64,000 nt of DNA from positions 246,569,218 through 246,633,217 of the forward strand of contig NC_081406.1 of assembly GCF_030272615.1 (NCBI RefSeq), written 5' to 3'. Below the pieces are notes generated by a model. It was not told where the DNA came from, did not search any database, and was given only the letters and a program-made list of their open reading frames with translations. Made by a program: the position numbers and the translations under genes. Shown here in pieces: positions 36,058-46,983 of this stretch; position 1 is the first letter of the stretch, and the number at the start of each line of letters is the position of its first letter. Source of the DNA: Cryptomeria japonica. Lineage: Eukaryota; Streptophyta; Pinopsida; Cupressales; Cupressaceae.

Positions 36058-39000
36058 CTATCCATGAGTGAATTTCTGAGTTGTAATATCAGCTAACAGT
36101 GAAATTAGTCCATCTAAAGTGCTTCCCTCTTGCTGAGTAGATAAGGAGGTAGCCTTGTTGATTTGTTCTTGGACAAAGGACAAGTGTGGAATGAATAAAT
36201 TTTGAAGAGTCCTAATGTCCATCCTTATTTTGTGCTCTTCATTCCTAAGTTCAAGTTGTTGAGCCATGAGCATTTGTAACTTGGTATAGAAATTCTGAAT
36301 AGAACTTGACTCAGTGGTCAATTTATTGGAGAGATTGGTGATCTCTTTCTCAATCACTTCTATTTTATTCTTGATATCTTTAATGAATAAAGAGAATGTA
36401 CAGAGTTTCTGAAATAAATAAAGAGTGTGCTTGAGTTGAGGGGACAACTCAACAATAAATTTGACAAGTTTTACTTTACCGATAGCAATGGCTTTCTGTA
36501 CCTCTTCAATCATTTTTGCAGTGAGCTCTTTGTCCTTCAATTTGCTCAAGTATTCAGATGCGTCTACTCCAGATGTCTCGATCTGATTAAGGAGTTCATC
36601 TAGTTGAATATGGATGGCTGCATCTTTTATCATTGTAGCTTCAGGTAGCATATATGTTAATAGTGCTTTGACCTTCTAAAGTACTCTGTTTTTCTTTTGT
36701 ATAGCCATTTGTCTCTCTTGTTCTGCTTTGGCTTTGCATAGTTCACCAAATTCAATTAGTGCTTGCCCTTTTAATTTGGATATGTCTACATTCGGCAACA
36801 CAATTGGTTTTGACAAATCTAACTTGAAACTATACTTTTTCATTTTATTTTCTTTAGAAGAGGAGGCTTTCACCGATTGAACTAATACAATGGCTTGGGA
36901 GGCTTGTACACCCTTGGTAAGTTGCTCGATAGAGGCAACACTTTTGTCAAGTTATTTAGCCTCAGATGTAGCCTTTGGTGAATCCTTGCTCAGGGTCTCA
37001 GTTGTAACATTTTCAGTACTTGAAGGGGCTTGAGAAGTATGTTCCTCAGTGGCCTGAAAAGTAGCTTCTCCTTTGGTAGACTGTTGACCCTCTTTGCCTT
37101 GTTCAGTATCCCGAGGTGTCTCGGTTGAAACATGTTGACTTATTGGAGGATAGGACTTGACTTGTTCCAAAACTGACTCACTTGATACCAGTTTGGCATA
37201 AGCATTCCCTTCTATCATTTCTTGCTCCTGTTCCTCGGTATCCATGACATCCTCATCATGTTGTATGGTTTCTACGGGATCTTACTCGATGATGTCCACT
37301 ATTTCAACTTCACCTTGCTCATCAGTACTCTTGATTCAAAAGATTTCTTGCCATTTTTCTTTTGTCTCGTTCTCTACATCAAGATAAAGGTCATTCATCA
37401 GTTTCAAGGCTCTTTGCTTGACTAGGAAGTTTGTGTGGTAGTTTTTTAGATGTTCACTTATCTCATCTACCTACATGTCTGGAAAGAGATGTACCAGACT
37501 TCTTTCTCTCATCTTCTTTTCCGAGTCCATGGCATATTTCCACCTATTATCAATATGTAAATACAATGCTTTTGCAAGAGAATTAGTTACTTCCAATGGG
37601 ACCAGTCGGAATTTCAGAAGAGTGCAGATGACAATTTCTTCAATTTGTCTCTTTTCTGCATCAGATTTGGAGTCATATTTTACATATCTGAATGCTCCAA
37701 ATCCACCATATTGCTTCAGATTAGCACAAAAAATATCAACACTATGTACATCTTCTTTTTTACTCTTAACAATCTGAAATTTATTTTTGTCTTCAGATTC
37801 GGTGTCACTGGACTCTTTGTTCAAGATGAGTCTCTGAGTAGACTTCTTGTAAGTTTTTGTTACCTTTGGAACTACAACACTTTTATGTTTCTTGCTCGGT
37901 GACACTACAAATGATCTAGTGTTTGGGCGCTTCACTGGAGGAGTCGGTGATACCTGTGATGTATCCTATTTCTTCCTTTTCAAAATTTTCCCTTTTGGAA
38001 ACTCGGTGCTCAATGTTATAGCTGCTTCTTGGGCTTCAGATTCCTCCTCGGTGATGAATTGAATGCTCTTGATAGGAGTGGAGGAAGATCCTTCTCCAAA
38101 TTTCTCTGTTAATGCTTTAATCATTTTTGTTGCTTTCCTTCTAGCCTTTGGTACTACAATGCTCATTTTGACCTTTTCATTAACTTCTTCATATGTACCA
38201 TATCTGATCTCGGTAGCATGCCTTGGTAGTGCAAGAAAAGCATCTATCTGTTGCTGTGTAATGTCAAAATCAATCTCATAATCCATAGGTGGCAAAGATT
38301 GAGTTCTTGGCTCTATAGCATTGACATAGCAGTAGTCAGTGTCCACTTCAAAACATATACTATCCTTGTACTTCTCAACTAACTCGGGTGGAATCCTATG
38401 CCTGTTATGCATCTTTTCCTAAAACTTGCTAAAATAATCATCCATAATCTCATTGAAGTTATCACCTAGCTATTTGATGAAGTCATTGATTTGATGGGTG
38501 ATTGGTCTGTGTAGCTCCCAAACTACATTACCGACTAATGGAAAGAATTTCTCAAAATAGAAAAAAATGCATACCAAAAGTGATCCAAATTTTAGTGTGT
38601 TTGTCAAGTTGTTCTTCTTTGGCTTCCTTATGGTGTTGAGATTTTCAAATAGATTTTTCAACAACACTTCGCATAGATCAATCTTCATGCCTTTCTTCAC
38701 AATTTTATAGGCTAAATCAACAGCTGCACAAGGTACAATGTTCTCCCTTGCCGATTGAAAGAAACAATAACCTATGACTCTAATTGCAAACTTCAGCTCT
38801 GCATCTATGACATTGTTCAATTTCATACCTCTGCAATCAGATTCAACTCCAGTTAAAGTGATCAATTCTTTCTGTGAAATCATTTTCTGAGCTCGGGCAT
38901 GGTCAAAAATAGGGTAACCGGTGATCAAGTGGATGATTTCCTTGGTGATCTTGAATGGTTGCTCCTCTAACCACATAAAGTCATCATGAACTCTTCTCAA

Positions 39001-39327
39001 AACAAATTTAACCCATTGGGGTTTGAAGACTCGCGGGTAGGTTAGGGCTTTGGTCAATCCCTTGATTTTAATGTGTTCAAACTTGCTATCCAATTTCCCA
39101 TTGGTACATAATTCATCATACGTGTCCTTGATCTCAGTGTGACCTAGTTCCTCAACACGACACTTAGTGAAGAATCTAACATCCTCAACTAATAAAACCC
39201 TATCCGGAATGAGTGAAAATGCAGTTTTATCATCCGGTTCAGATGCTACTTTGGGAGGTAGTGAATATTTCAGTATGGGCTTCTCAATGTTCTCAACAAC
39301 AATGGGTTTTTGAATCTTAGGAGCCAT
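36058..39327 (-). pseudogene. H ORF2: large unrecognised protein with C-terminal coiled coil
   Basis: A single frame of 1090 codons from ATG 39327 (MAPKIQKPIVVENIEK) to the stop at 36058, with no frameshift but about eight internal stops (near 38470, 38419, 37966, 37471, 37345, 37285, 36952 and 36676). Residues about 1-290 look like a compact, mostly helical domain with WLEEQPFKITKEII and ITGYP near 135. Residues about 445-500 are basic (KILKRKK; SPSKKHKS), possibly nuclear targeting. About 560-800 is charged and Glu/Thr/Ser-rich. About 890-1085 is coiled coil (IEKEITNLSNKL; QLELRNEEHKIRMD). The N-terminal part loosely recalls plant transposon-associated proteins; no enzyme motif is seen. Closest partner in the window is the G frame. 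Preservation of frame despite stops argues that it was under protein-level selection before silencing. Confidence 0.8.
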
Positions 39328-39923
39328 TTCAAACTTCAGATAATCACTAACAAATGAGCCTTAGGGTTTTAAAACTTACTAAATAGAACACAACTGATAT
39401 GATCGGCTAACTTGCTTGACAATGCGTTGTGATTGATGTAAATACCTTGAATTTCGCTTCGGTAGAGATTTGATCGCCTTTTGAATCGCTTTTCTCTGCT
39501 TTTTGAAAACTTGGTAATTGTAAAATGACCGTGCAAAAGCTTTAAGTACACATTATACCTTATCGGGCTCCATGCAGTTAGGTTAGAAAACATTAAATGC
39601 ACTCGGTTCCACTAAACCAATTTACCTTTCTTTTTGTGCTTTTACCGAGTAGCCAGACTTCTTGTATTTACCAACTTGACAGCGTTCCTGCATTTACCGA
39701 CTTGACTAGTGCACCAAAAAACTTGATAGAATTTCAAACTTGCTAATGCATATTAGCTATGTAGATTTTCAATTAAGTACATGATAAAATAGGAACTGTT
39801 AAGATTTTAACCTTTAGAGAATGCAGTCCCTTCATACCTTTACCGATTAATTTGGAATAGATGCACCTAACTTGGTAGGTAAGGTGCTTTCTTCATTTGA
39901 CACAATTTCCTTCTTTTTCCAAA
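39328..39923 (-). other. H inter-ORF region
   Basis: About 600 bp between ORF1 and ORF2 on the minus strand, AT-rich. One 77-codon frame (39369-39602) has no recognisable domain. Several tcggt/accga motifs occur. It might hold an internal promoter or splice site for ORF2, but I cannot show one. Confidence 0.4.
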
Positions 39924-41198
39924 TTATCTGGAATTTGCTTTAATTTCTTCAATATCTCCTCTAGGTTGATCTCTGCAATCTCTAGCCAAGTGTCCAACTT
40001 TGTGACAATGAAAACATGTCATACCAGGATTTCTCCATGATCTTCAGTTGTTCATTCCAAACCTTATAAAACAGTTGGCACTTATATGTCCATATCTTCC
40101 ACAACATTCACACCATATCCTTGTATTGTAATCCCATGGGACTGCAGTATACTATCGGTTAGGATCTATGTAAGTTCAGTAACCTCTAGTATTTGCTCGG
40201 TGTGCAGACCACATATATTTCTTCTGCTTAAACCAACACTTCTTGGTACTATGTCCATATCTATTGCAGTTTTTACAAAACCCTTTGAATTTTGCCTTCT
40301 GATAATTGCTAACAGACTTTGTCCTATATTGATTAGATGTTTGACCATATTTATTGCAATTGTTACAATAACCATTAGACCTAGTGACATTTGGCTGCTT
40401 ACCTTTTCTGGTTTGGCACAAGTTGGCAGTATGTCCTTGTTTTCCACAATAGTTGCAAATAGGCTTCTTTCCTTTGATGTTTTTCTTGTTTCCAACTTGC
40501 TTTGATGATTCTCCTCTCTCGGTAGTGTGGATTCCCTTCTCGATAGAGTCTTTTCCTTTGTAACCGAGTCCTGCATCTTTGTTGGGTCTTCTTGTATTCA
40601 GTTGCTCATCCAACATCTTTGATGCTTCATAACTCTTCTTCAGTGTTTCTTGGAATTTCTTCTCTGCTTCAAGTTTATCGGTCAATCTTGATACTTCAAG
40701 TTTCAATGCTTGATTCTCATCATCTTTCACATTTGCTTCATGATGTGCATAACCCAATTGATCTGACAGATGACTTTGAATTCCAGTCATCCTATTGATT
40801 TCATCATTCTTTTCAGACACTAATGCTTCAACCTGTTGTTTTTCTCTTTCTAGATCTCTTAATTTATCCTCGACTATCCTCAATGCATCAAGATTTTCAG
40901 TCATCTATGTGCTGAAATGTTCATGTTCTCTTTTCATTGGTTTTAGCTGATCAGTTAGTGCTTTGTTCTTTTCTTTCAATGCTCCAATCATCTCTTTAGT
41001 CTCTTCAGATATATTGTTCTCAGATGATGTCTCAATTTGTTCCACCAGCTCTTGAGAGTCCTGCAAATCATCAGACAATCTTCTTCTAACTTTTAGTGAT
41101 CTTTGCATTTGTTTCTGCATGTTAGCAATCACTTGATTAGCATGATCCAATTCATTTTGAAGATTCACAATTCTCTGAGATTGTTTGTAGCCTTCCAT
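39924..41198 (-). pseudogene. H ORF1: gag-like coiled-coil protein with five CCHC knuckles
   Basis: A single frame of 425 codons from ATG 41198 (MEGYKQSQRIVNLQNELD), about 50 bases after the primer site, to TAA 39924-39926. Internal stops at 40905, 40176 and two more near 40160 and 40055; no frameshift. Residues about 1-230 are an almost continuous coiled coil (NKALTDQLKPMKREHEH; LRDLEREKQQVEALVSEK). Then knuckles: CNYCGKQGHTANLC, a degenerate CNNCNKYGQTSNQY, CKNCNRYGHSTKKC, CECCGRYGHISANC and CFHCHKVGHLARDC. Position after the primer site plus knuckles indicates RNA-binding nucleocapsid function, but the usual copia capsid motif (YGGDEHV) is absent and five knuckles instead of one is unusual. 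Confidence 0.85.
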
Positions 41199-41246
41199 TG
41201 ATAAGATCTTTCTCTTTAGGTAGTTAAACCCTTTTCCAAGATTCAA

Positions 41247-41258
41247 GATTTGATACCA
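41247..41258 (-). other. H primer-binding site
   Basis: Plus strand gatttgatacca, so the minus strand is TGGTATCAAATC; initiator-Met-tRNA type, two bases inside the 5' LTR. It shows that H used the same priming as the copia elements around it. Confidence 0.8.
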
Positions 41259-41260
41259 AT

Positions 41261-42470
41261 TGTTAGGCCCAATATGGAAAGCTAATGTACTGAGAGGGGA
41301 GGGGTGAATCAGTACTTCAAATCTTTTCTTCTTCAACAATAACTTTACTGTTAAGCATAAACTGAATATTGTTGAAACATAATATAATGCTAAAACAAAT
41401 AAATAACAATCATACATGATTCACTCCATAACACTTATATTTTGGTTACGCAGAAACTCCTTGTTAGAGAGAAAAACTATAGTGGGGATGGCACCCACAA
41501 CTTCACTACTACAATAATAAAGGTTGCTCGGTTAGAGCTACATGTTTAGCTATTTCTGATTGCTTACCCTGTTAGGAGTATCAAGATCTTTAGATCTACC
41601 TTGCTAAAGGATTTTACAACACTTATACTAAATGCTACACCTGGTTAAAGGCTTTACAATTTATAGACTTTGTTAGAGTCTTTTACCCTGTTAAAGGTTT
41701 CTCTTACAACTCAAAATATTACATTCAAAATCTTACAAAATATCTACAACTTCACATCTAAAATGTTATAGCAGATTCTATGTGCTCAAAATGTAATTAC
41801 CTTGCTTATAGCATACCTCGGTAACCCATAAAATAACTCGGTAAACCTTTTTGTTTACTTTGTTCCTTGACTGTTCTCTGAAATTCTTCTCGGTGACCTC
41901 TCTATATCTGCAATAGTCATAACACTTAGTGTTTTCCCATGATTTTTCTTTTCATATATGTCTTGCTTCACACATTCATGTCTTGCTTCTCAGTCATACA
42001 CACATACATACTTGATCCTTAATTCATGTTGTATAAATAGATCTCTTAAGACAATGATCTTGTTCATGCTTGGATCTTACAAACATGATTCATTAAATGA
42101 ATAACCATACAAATTATTTCATTGGATAGATGTCCTCAAAATCATACAAAATCTTAAGTGCAATTTCCAATGTGATAACGGTTCCTTGTTCCTTGATCTT
42201 TGTAACACGTTTCCCATATATGTCTAGGTTCAATGAATCTGGTAACATGTTTGACTCGGTGTGTATCAACTCGGTATACCATCTTTCTTGCTCGGTAGTC
42301 ATTAAATGTTACTCGGTAGACAACTCAGTGTATACTAAACTCTATGACTTGTAACTTTTCTAACCAATTGCTCTGTGCTTACCGACTAAATGTTTTGGTA
42401 GTAATAACCGACTAGAGTATATAGAATGACTTTGGACATAAAACTAATGACAACTTAGTGAGTAGTAACA
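41261..42470 (-). repeat. H 5' LTR
   Basis: LTR of 1210 bp, partner of 34432-35634. U5 hairpin at 41452-41505. Open frames inside (for example 42130-42354) recur in the other LTR and are not genes. Confidence 0.94.
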
Positions 42471-42475
42471 TCATT

Positions 42476-44553
42476 ATGTGAGAAGCATGGAATTAGAAGA
42501 CAATTATTTGCTCCTAGAACCCCACAACAGAATGGAGTTGTTGAAAGGAAGAACAAGACTGTCTTGGATGTTGCAAGGACTATGTTTATTAAAGGGAGTG
42601 TTATGAAGATCTACTGGAGAGAATTTGTTAGCACCATGGTTTACACATTCAATCAAGTTCATATAAAAGGTGATACCGGTAAGAATCCTTATGGGCTATG
42701 GTTTGCTCATGTTCCCATTGTGATATATTTCAAAAAAAATGGTAGAAAGTGTTATATCAAGAGAGATGACGATATAGGAAATTTTGATACAAGAAGTGAT
42801 GAAGGAATTTTCTTGGGACATTTAACAAAGAGAAAAGCCTACTGGTGCTAGAATAAGAGACTGGGAAAGATAGTGGAAAGTGAAAATGTGAAGGTTGATG
42901 AGAACTGTGGAAAAGAGATCAGAGCATGCGGATATGATGATGGTCAACATATTGTTCTAACACTTATTCAGATTGAAGAATTGAAGCATAATGATTTGGT
43001 AGAGACAGTTAATCCAGATATTGTTGCTTCTGGTGGAGAGGTATAGCAACCTGAAAGTCAGAATAATCAAAAGACTCTAAGGTATACAAGATTGAATCAC
43101 TCAGAAAATCAGATTATTGGTGATAAAAATAAAGGTGTGATTACTAGAAGGCTAGCTATTGAAGAGGTATGTTTGATTTCCAAAATTGAACCTAAAGATG
43201 TTGTTGAAGCTTACAAAGATGAAAATTGGATAAAAACTATGGAAGAAGAATTAGATCAGATTGAAAAGAATAACACATTGGAGCTTGCACCTAGACCTAA
43301 AGACAAGAATGTGATTGGTACTAAATGGGTATTTAGGAACAAATTGAATGAAGTCGGTGAAGTTGTCAGAAATAAGGCAAGATTGGTATACAAAGGATAT
43401 TCATAGAAAGAAGCAATTGATTATGAGGAGAATTTTTCTCTGGTAGTGAGATTTGAAGCTGTTAGACTATTGCTTGCATATGCTGCCTATAAAGATTTCA
43501 AGGTATATCAGTGGATGTCCAGTCAGCCTTTCTGAATGGTGAGCTTAAGGAAGAAGTTTAGATTGAGAAACCTGATGGATTTTCATTATCAAATGATGGT
43601 GACATGGTATGAAAACTGAAGAAATCTCTTTATGGATTGAAACAAGCCCCTAGAGCCTGGTATGCTAGATTGGATAAGTACTTGCTGAAATTGGGATTTA
43701 ATAAAGGTACTCCTGACAGTAATCTTTATTTCAAGATTGAGAATAATAACATTTTGATTGTTAAAGTTTTTGTTGATGATATTATCTTTGGAGGAGATGA
43801 TAACTTAAGTATGAAGTTTTTTGATGATATACATAAAGAATTTGAGATGTCTATGATAGGAGAGATGAAATTTTTCTTAGGTTTGTAGATTTCACAAACT
43901 AGAAAAGGTATTTTTGTATCTCAAAATTAATATGTGAAGAAATTATTGAAGAAGCTTGGGTTAGAAGACTCCAGACCGGTTGGAACTCCTATGGTGACTG
44001 GGTGCAAATTGTCTGAAAATGATGAATCTCTGAAAGCTAATCAGACTTTGTATAGATCTATGGTTGGTGGATTGTTATATCTTACTCAGACTAGACCAGA
44101 CATTATGCATGTTGTGTGCATGGCTGCTAGATATTAATCTGATCCAAAAGAGAGTCATGTCACTGCCATAAAGAGGATATTCAGATACTCAAAAGGAACT
44201 GTGGATTATGATTTGTGGTATCTAAGGAATGATGATTTCATGTTATGTGCTTACATTGATGCTAATTGGGCTGGTGATGTTGATGACCAGAAGAGTACCT
44301 CTGGTGGTGCATTCTTTTTGGGTAATAAATTGGTTTCATGGGCAAGTAAGAAACAAGATTCAGTGTCCCTATCTACCGTTGAAGCCAAGTACATTGTTGA
44401 TGCTAGTAACTGCACTCATGTAGTTTGGATGAAGCAAATGTTGAAGGATATCAGAGTTATATATGATGAGCCTACTGTCATATATTATGATAATTCCAGT
44501 GCTATTAATATGTCAAAGAACCCAGTGCAACATTCAAATACTAAAAATGTATC
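42476..44553 (+). pseudogene. D integrase end, RT and RNase H, pseudogene
   Basis: D's pol resumes directly after H (CEKHGI following EFDSF), with the third integrase acidic residue in QQNGVVERKN near 42540. The linker region leads to [18 protein letters not shown] near 43320, [11 protein letters not shown] near 43640 and an intact [11 protein letters not shown] near 43770. RNase H starts about 43990 with DANWAGDVDDQKSTS near 44265 and DNSSAINMSKN near 44500. Stops include 42849, 43045, 43404, 43558, 43608, 43886, 43927 and 44135; a frameshift lies near 43510 before QSAFLNG. It is split by solo LTR I after gtatc (44549-44553). Confidence 0.9.
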
Positions 44554-45675
44554 TGATGGACTTAAAAAGCACTAAGAGGGGGGTGAATCAATGACACCAA
44601 AAACAATACTACTTTAAATAGTGACTGGTAGATATACTTAACAAGTTTGTTTAAAACTATGCATGCAATCCAAAATGATATAAAAGCATCCACAATAAGT
44701 AAAACATCCATCGTAACACAATTGTTTATACGTGGAAAACCCAAATGGGAAAAACCATGGTGAGATGGGACTCACAAGTTAACTATCTGTAGTAATAGAT
44801 ATCTAACCATTTAAGGTCTATAAAAAGTTTCTCTGCTAGGAGCGAATCCTGTTAAAGATCGCAAAGCTTAGTTAAAAGCTATACCTTGTTAAAGGTAGTA
44901 CCTTGTTAGGAATAACCTCCGTAGAGGATTTCTAAATCCAAACTAATGAATCTCCTGGTTAGAGGATTTGTACAATGAAGCTTGTTAGAGCTTACCCAGT
45001 TAGGGGATTTGACTATTGTAGTGATTAGAAAACAACAGGTGGTGTGATCTAGTAGTAGCACAACTTGCTTGAATAGACCCTCTTCTGCACACTCAAAAAT
45101 TCATCACCAACATACTCTACAACTTAACACTTCTGCCTTCGCATCAAATCATGTCATACCATATCTCCTTCGCTCATACAAAATAATCCATTGTGATGTC
45201 AATATATAGACATTTAGATTTCATGTCGGCCTTTAGAAATCATATCACAATTTCCTAGGTGCCATGTATCTGGTCAAAAAATCATAACTCATCACAAAAA
45301 TACCGCCAAAATTTGTCGGTTAGGATAACTCATCACAACCAGTGATAACTCATCACATAATTAGTGAATACCGGTTGGAACAACAATACCAGTTCAAGTT
45401 AAACATATAAACCATGTGTCCTTCGATGCTCCTTTGATAATCGTTGTTGGATCTTCAGGTTGATGTCGAGTTATGTATATCTATATATAAATACAAATTG
45501 GTTGTCTCCATGTATATACCAGTTGTCACCAGTTAGATATAAACTTCTAGTATACCAGTTGCAATATAAACAACTTTGAAGTCACACCGGTAGACAATAT
45601 GAACATATGTGTGTGTATGTGTTTCATCAATGACAACATATGAAGTTATTCATTACAATCATCATCAAGCCAATA
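44554..45675 (-). repeat. Element I: solo LTR of a copia-type element
   Basis: 1122 bp flanked by a perfect 5-bp duplication gtatc (44549-44553 and 45676-45680). Removing it and one gtatc restores D's RNase H frame (NTKNV then SIKYDF). Plus-strand end sequences TGATGGAC and CCAATA; the second should be CA, so one terminal base is mutated. The minus orientation is inferred from the complement of the gattcacccccctc motif at 44575-44590 and of the U5 hairpin at 44730-44778. No interior or second LTR remains, as after LTR-LTR recombination. Confidence 0.88.
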
Positions 45676-45680
45676 GTATC

Positions 45681-45849
45681 AATCAAATATGATTTCTTGA
45701 GAGAAAAAGTCGATGAAGAGGAAGTGAAGTTGGAATATGTGTCTACAAAGGAACAAATTGCTAATATTTTCACTAAGCCTTTTCCTGAAGATACATTTGT
45801 CTATTTGAGAGACAAATTAGGGGTATCTACCCCTCCTTATGAGAACTAG
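45681..45849 (+). pseudogene. D RNase H C-terminus
   Basis: Final part of D's pol after solo LTR I: DFLREKVDEEEVKLEY, then EQIANIFTKPFPEDTF and the family-typical end KLGVSTPP before the stop at 45849. It is open throughout. Confidence 0.85.
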
Positions 45850-46184
45850 ATGGATTGAGTTGCATCAATCCAGTGGACTTCACAGTCTTACCTTTTTGTC
45901 CGGATTGATGAGTTTATGTTGCTCCTCTGGTGGAGTATTTTGTTTGAGGTTGGATTGGCTATATGTTTTGGGGGGGAGAATCATGATTTGTCTATTCAAA
46001 GGGGGAGAGTAAGTTTGGTTTTCTATTTTGAAGACCTTTCTCATTGATGTCAAAGGGGGAGAGAAGCATGTGAAAAACTGTTCTATCTGCTTGATCTTAG
46101 GGGGAGTTTGTTGGAGATGTTTTATTTCTTTGCATTGATTGTTTTTCACATTCATATCTTTCCATCAATGCCAAAGGGGGAGAT
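45850..46184 (+). other. D 3' UTR with five purine tracts
   Basis: Holds G-rich purine tracts at about 45970-45980, 45998-46010, 46051-46064, 46098-46107 and 46173-46184. The last abuts the 3' LTR and is the expected plus-strand primer. The fourth (agggggagtttgttggaga) resembles a tract-plus-LTR-start junction, as if duplicated. The arm 46159-46174 matches the inverted sequence at 46216-46231 in the LTR. Confidence 0.75.
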
Positions 46185-46983
46185 TGTTGGAAATTGATGC
46201 TGCTAGGATATGTTGTTGTCATTGATGTTGGCATATTCCTATGATTCATTGCTCTAGTGATTGCATATTGGTTTATTGGGATCATGGTTTGGTGAATGGA
46301 GTATTTCTAGTGTCATTATATCTTTCTACATTGGTTTCAGTGATCCGAGAATCTTAATTGATCATATCATATGATCTGGTTTACAATTTGGTTTGTTGAT
46401 CAATGCTTCACGGAGTTTGGTATTTCCTTCGATATATTCTGGTGTAATTAGATCTTGAAGTGCATATTTGGGAGATTGTTTGGGATGGTCTTGTGTATCT
46501 TAATTTTACATGGTTTGTGATTTGGTTCTCTACAAGTTATCTTTCTTCATGACAATTGCTGTTGTTTGAGTGTTCTTAAGTTTTAGATGTTGATCGATGA
46601 ATATTTGATAAGTGGTGTTGGTGCAAATATTGCTAATGATTCTAATGGGTTTGTTGGTGTTTCCTAATTGTTTCTTGTTTGTTTTGATGATCCGCATTGA
46701 TCATTGTACAATATTTTGGTGATTTTGTTGAACCGGTGATGTTCTTCGTGTTATGCAGTATTTTTGGTGGTGTAGCGTGTTGCGGTTGATCTTGGTGTGA
46801 TTTTCGGTGGTGTTTCATATTTGGAGATTTGGTTTAGGTCCATATTATATCATGTATTTCATTATATTGGTCTAGTGGTTGATCTTTGTATCATATGATG
46901 TGATTTTGTAATTGTGAGTTGAGTGTTTAGCTAGCATTATTGTCAAGGTTGATGAAACAAATAAATAGCTGATAAATTTATGT
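46185..46983 (+). repeat. D 3' LTR, first part
   Basis: Starts TGTTGGAAATTGATGC and aligns with 6365-6540 followed by 31286 onward, so it also shows the uninterrupted site of C (aattgatcatatc near 46353). It is interrupted after about 46983 by element E (5' copy continues gataaagacatgtg; here gataaatttatgt), and the remainder must lie beyond the window. Confidence 0.9.

Larger units (their letters stand above)
34432..42470 (-). mobile_element. Element H: pol-less two-ORF LTR retrotransposon, nested in D (minus strand)
   Basis: Element of 8039 bp with perfect target-site duplication tcatt (34427-34431 and 42471-42475). Minus-strand order: 5' LTR 42470-41261, primer site 41258-41247, ORF1 41198-39924, gap, ORF2 39327-36058, 3' UTR with purine tracts, 3' LTR 35634-34432. 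Interior of about 5.6 kb, large enough for a gag-pol, but no protease DSG, integrase, RT VDD box or RNase H is seen in any frame. Known non-autonomous classes (LARD, TR-GAG) are the nearest comparison; two long ORFs in one such element is unusual to my knowledge. Confidence 0.93.
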
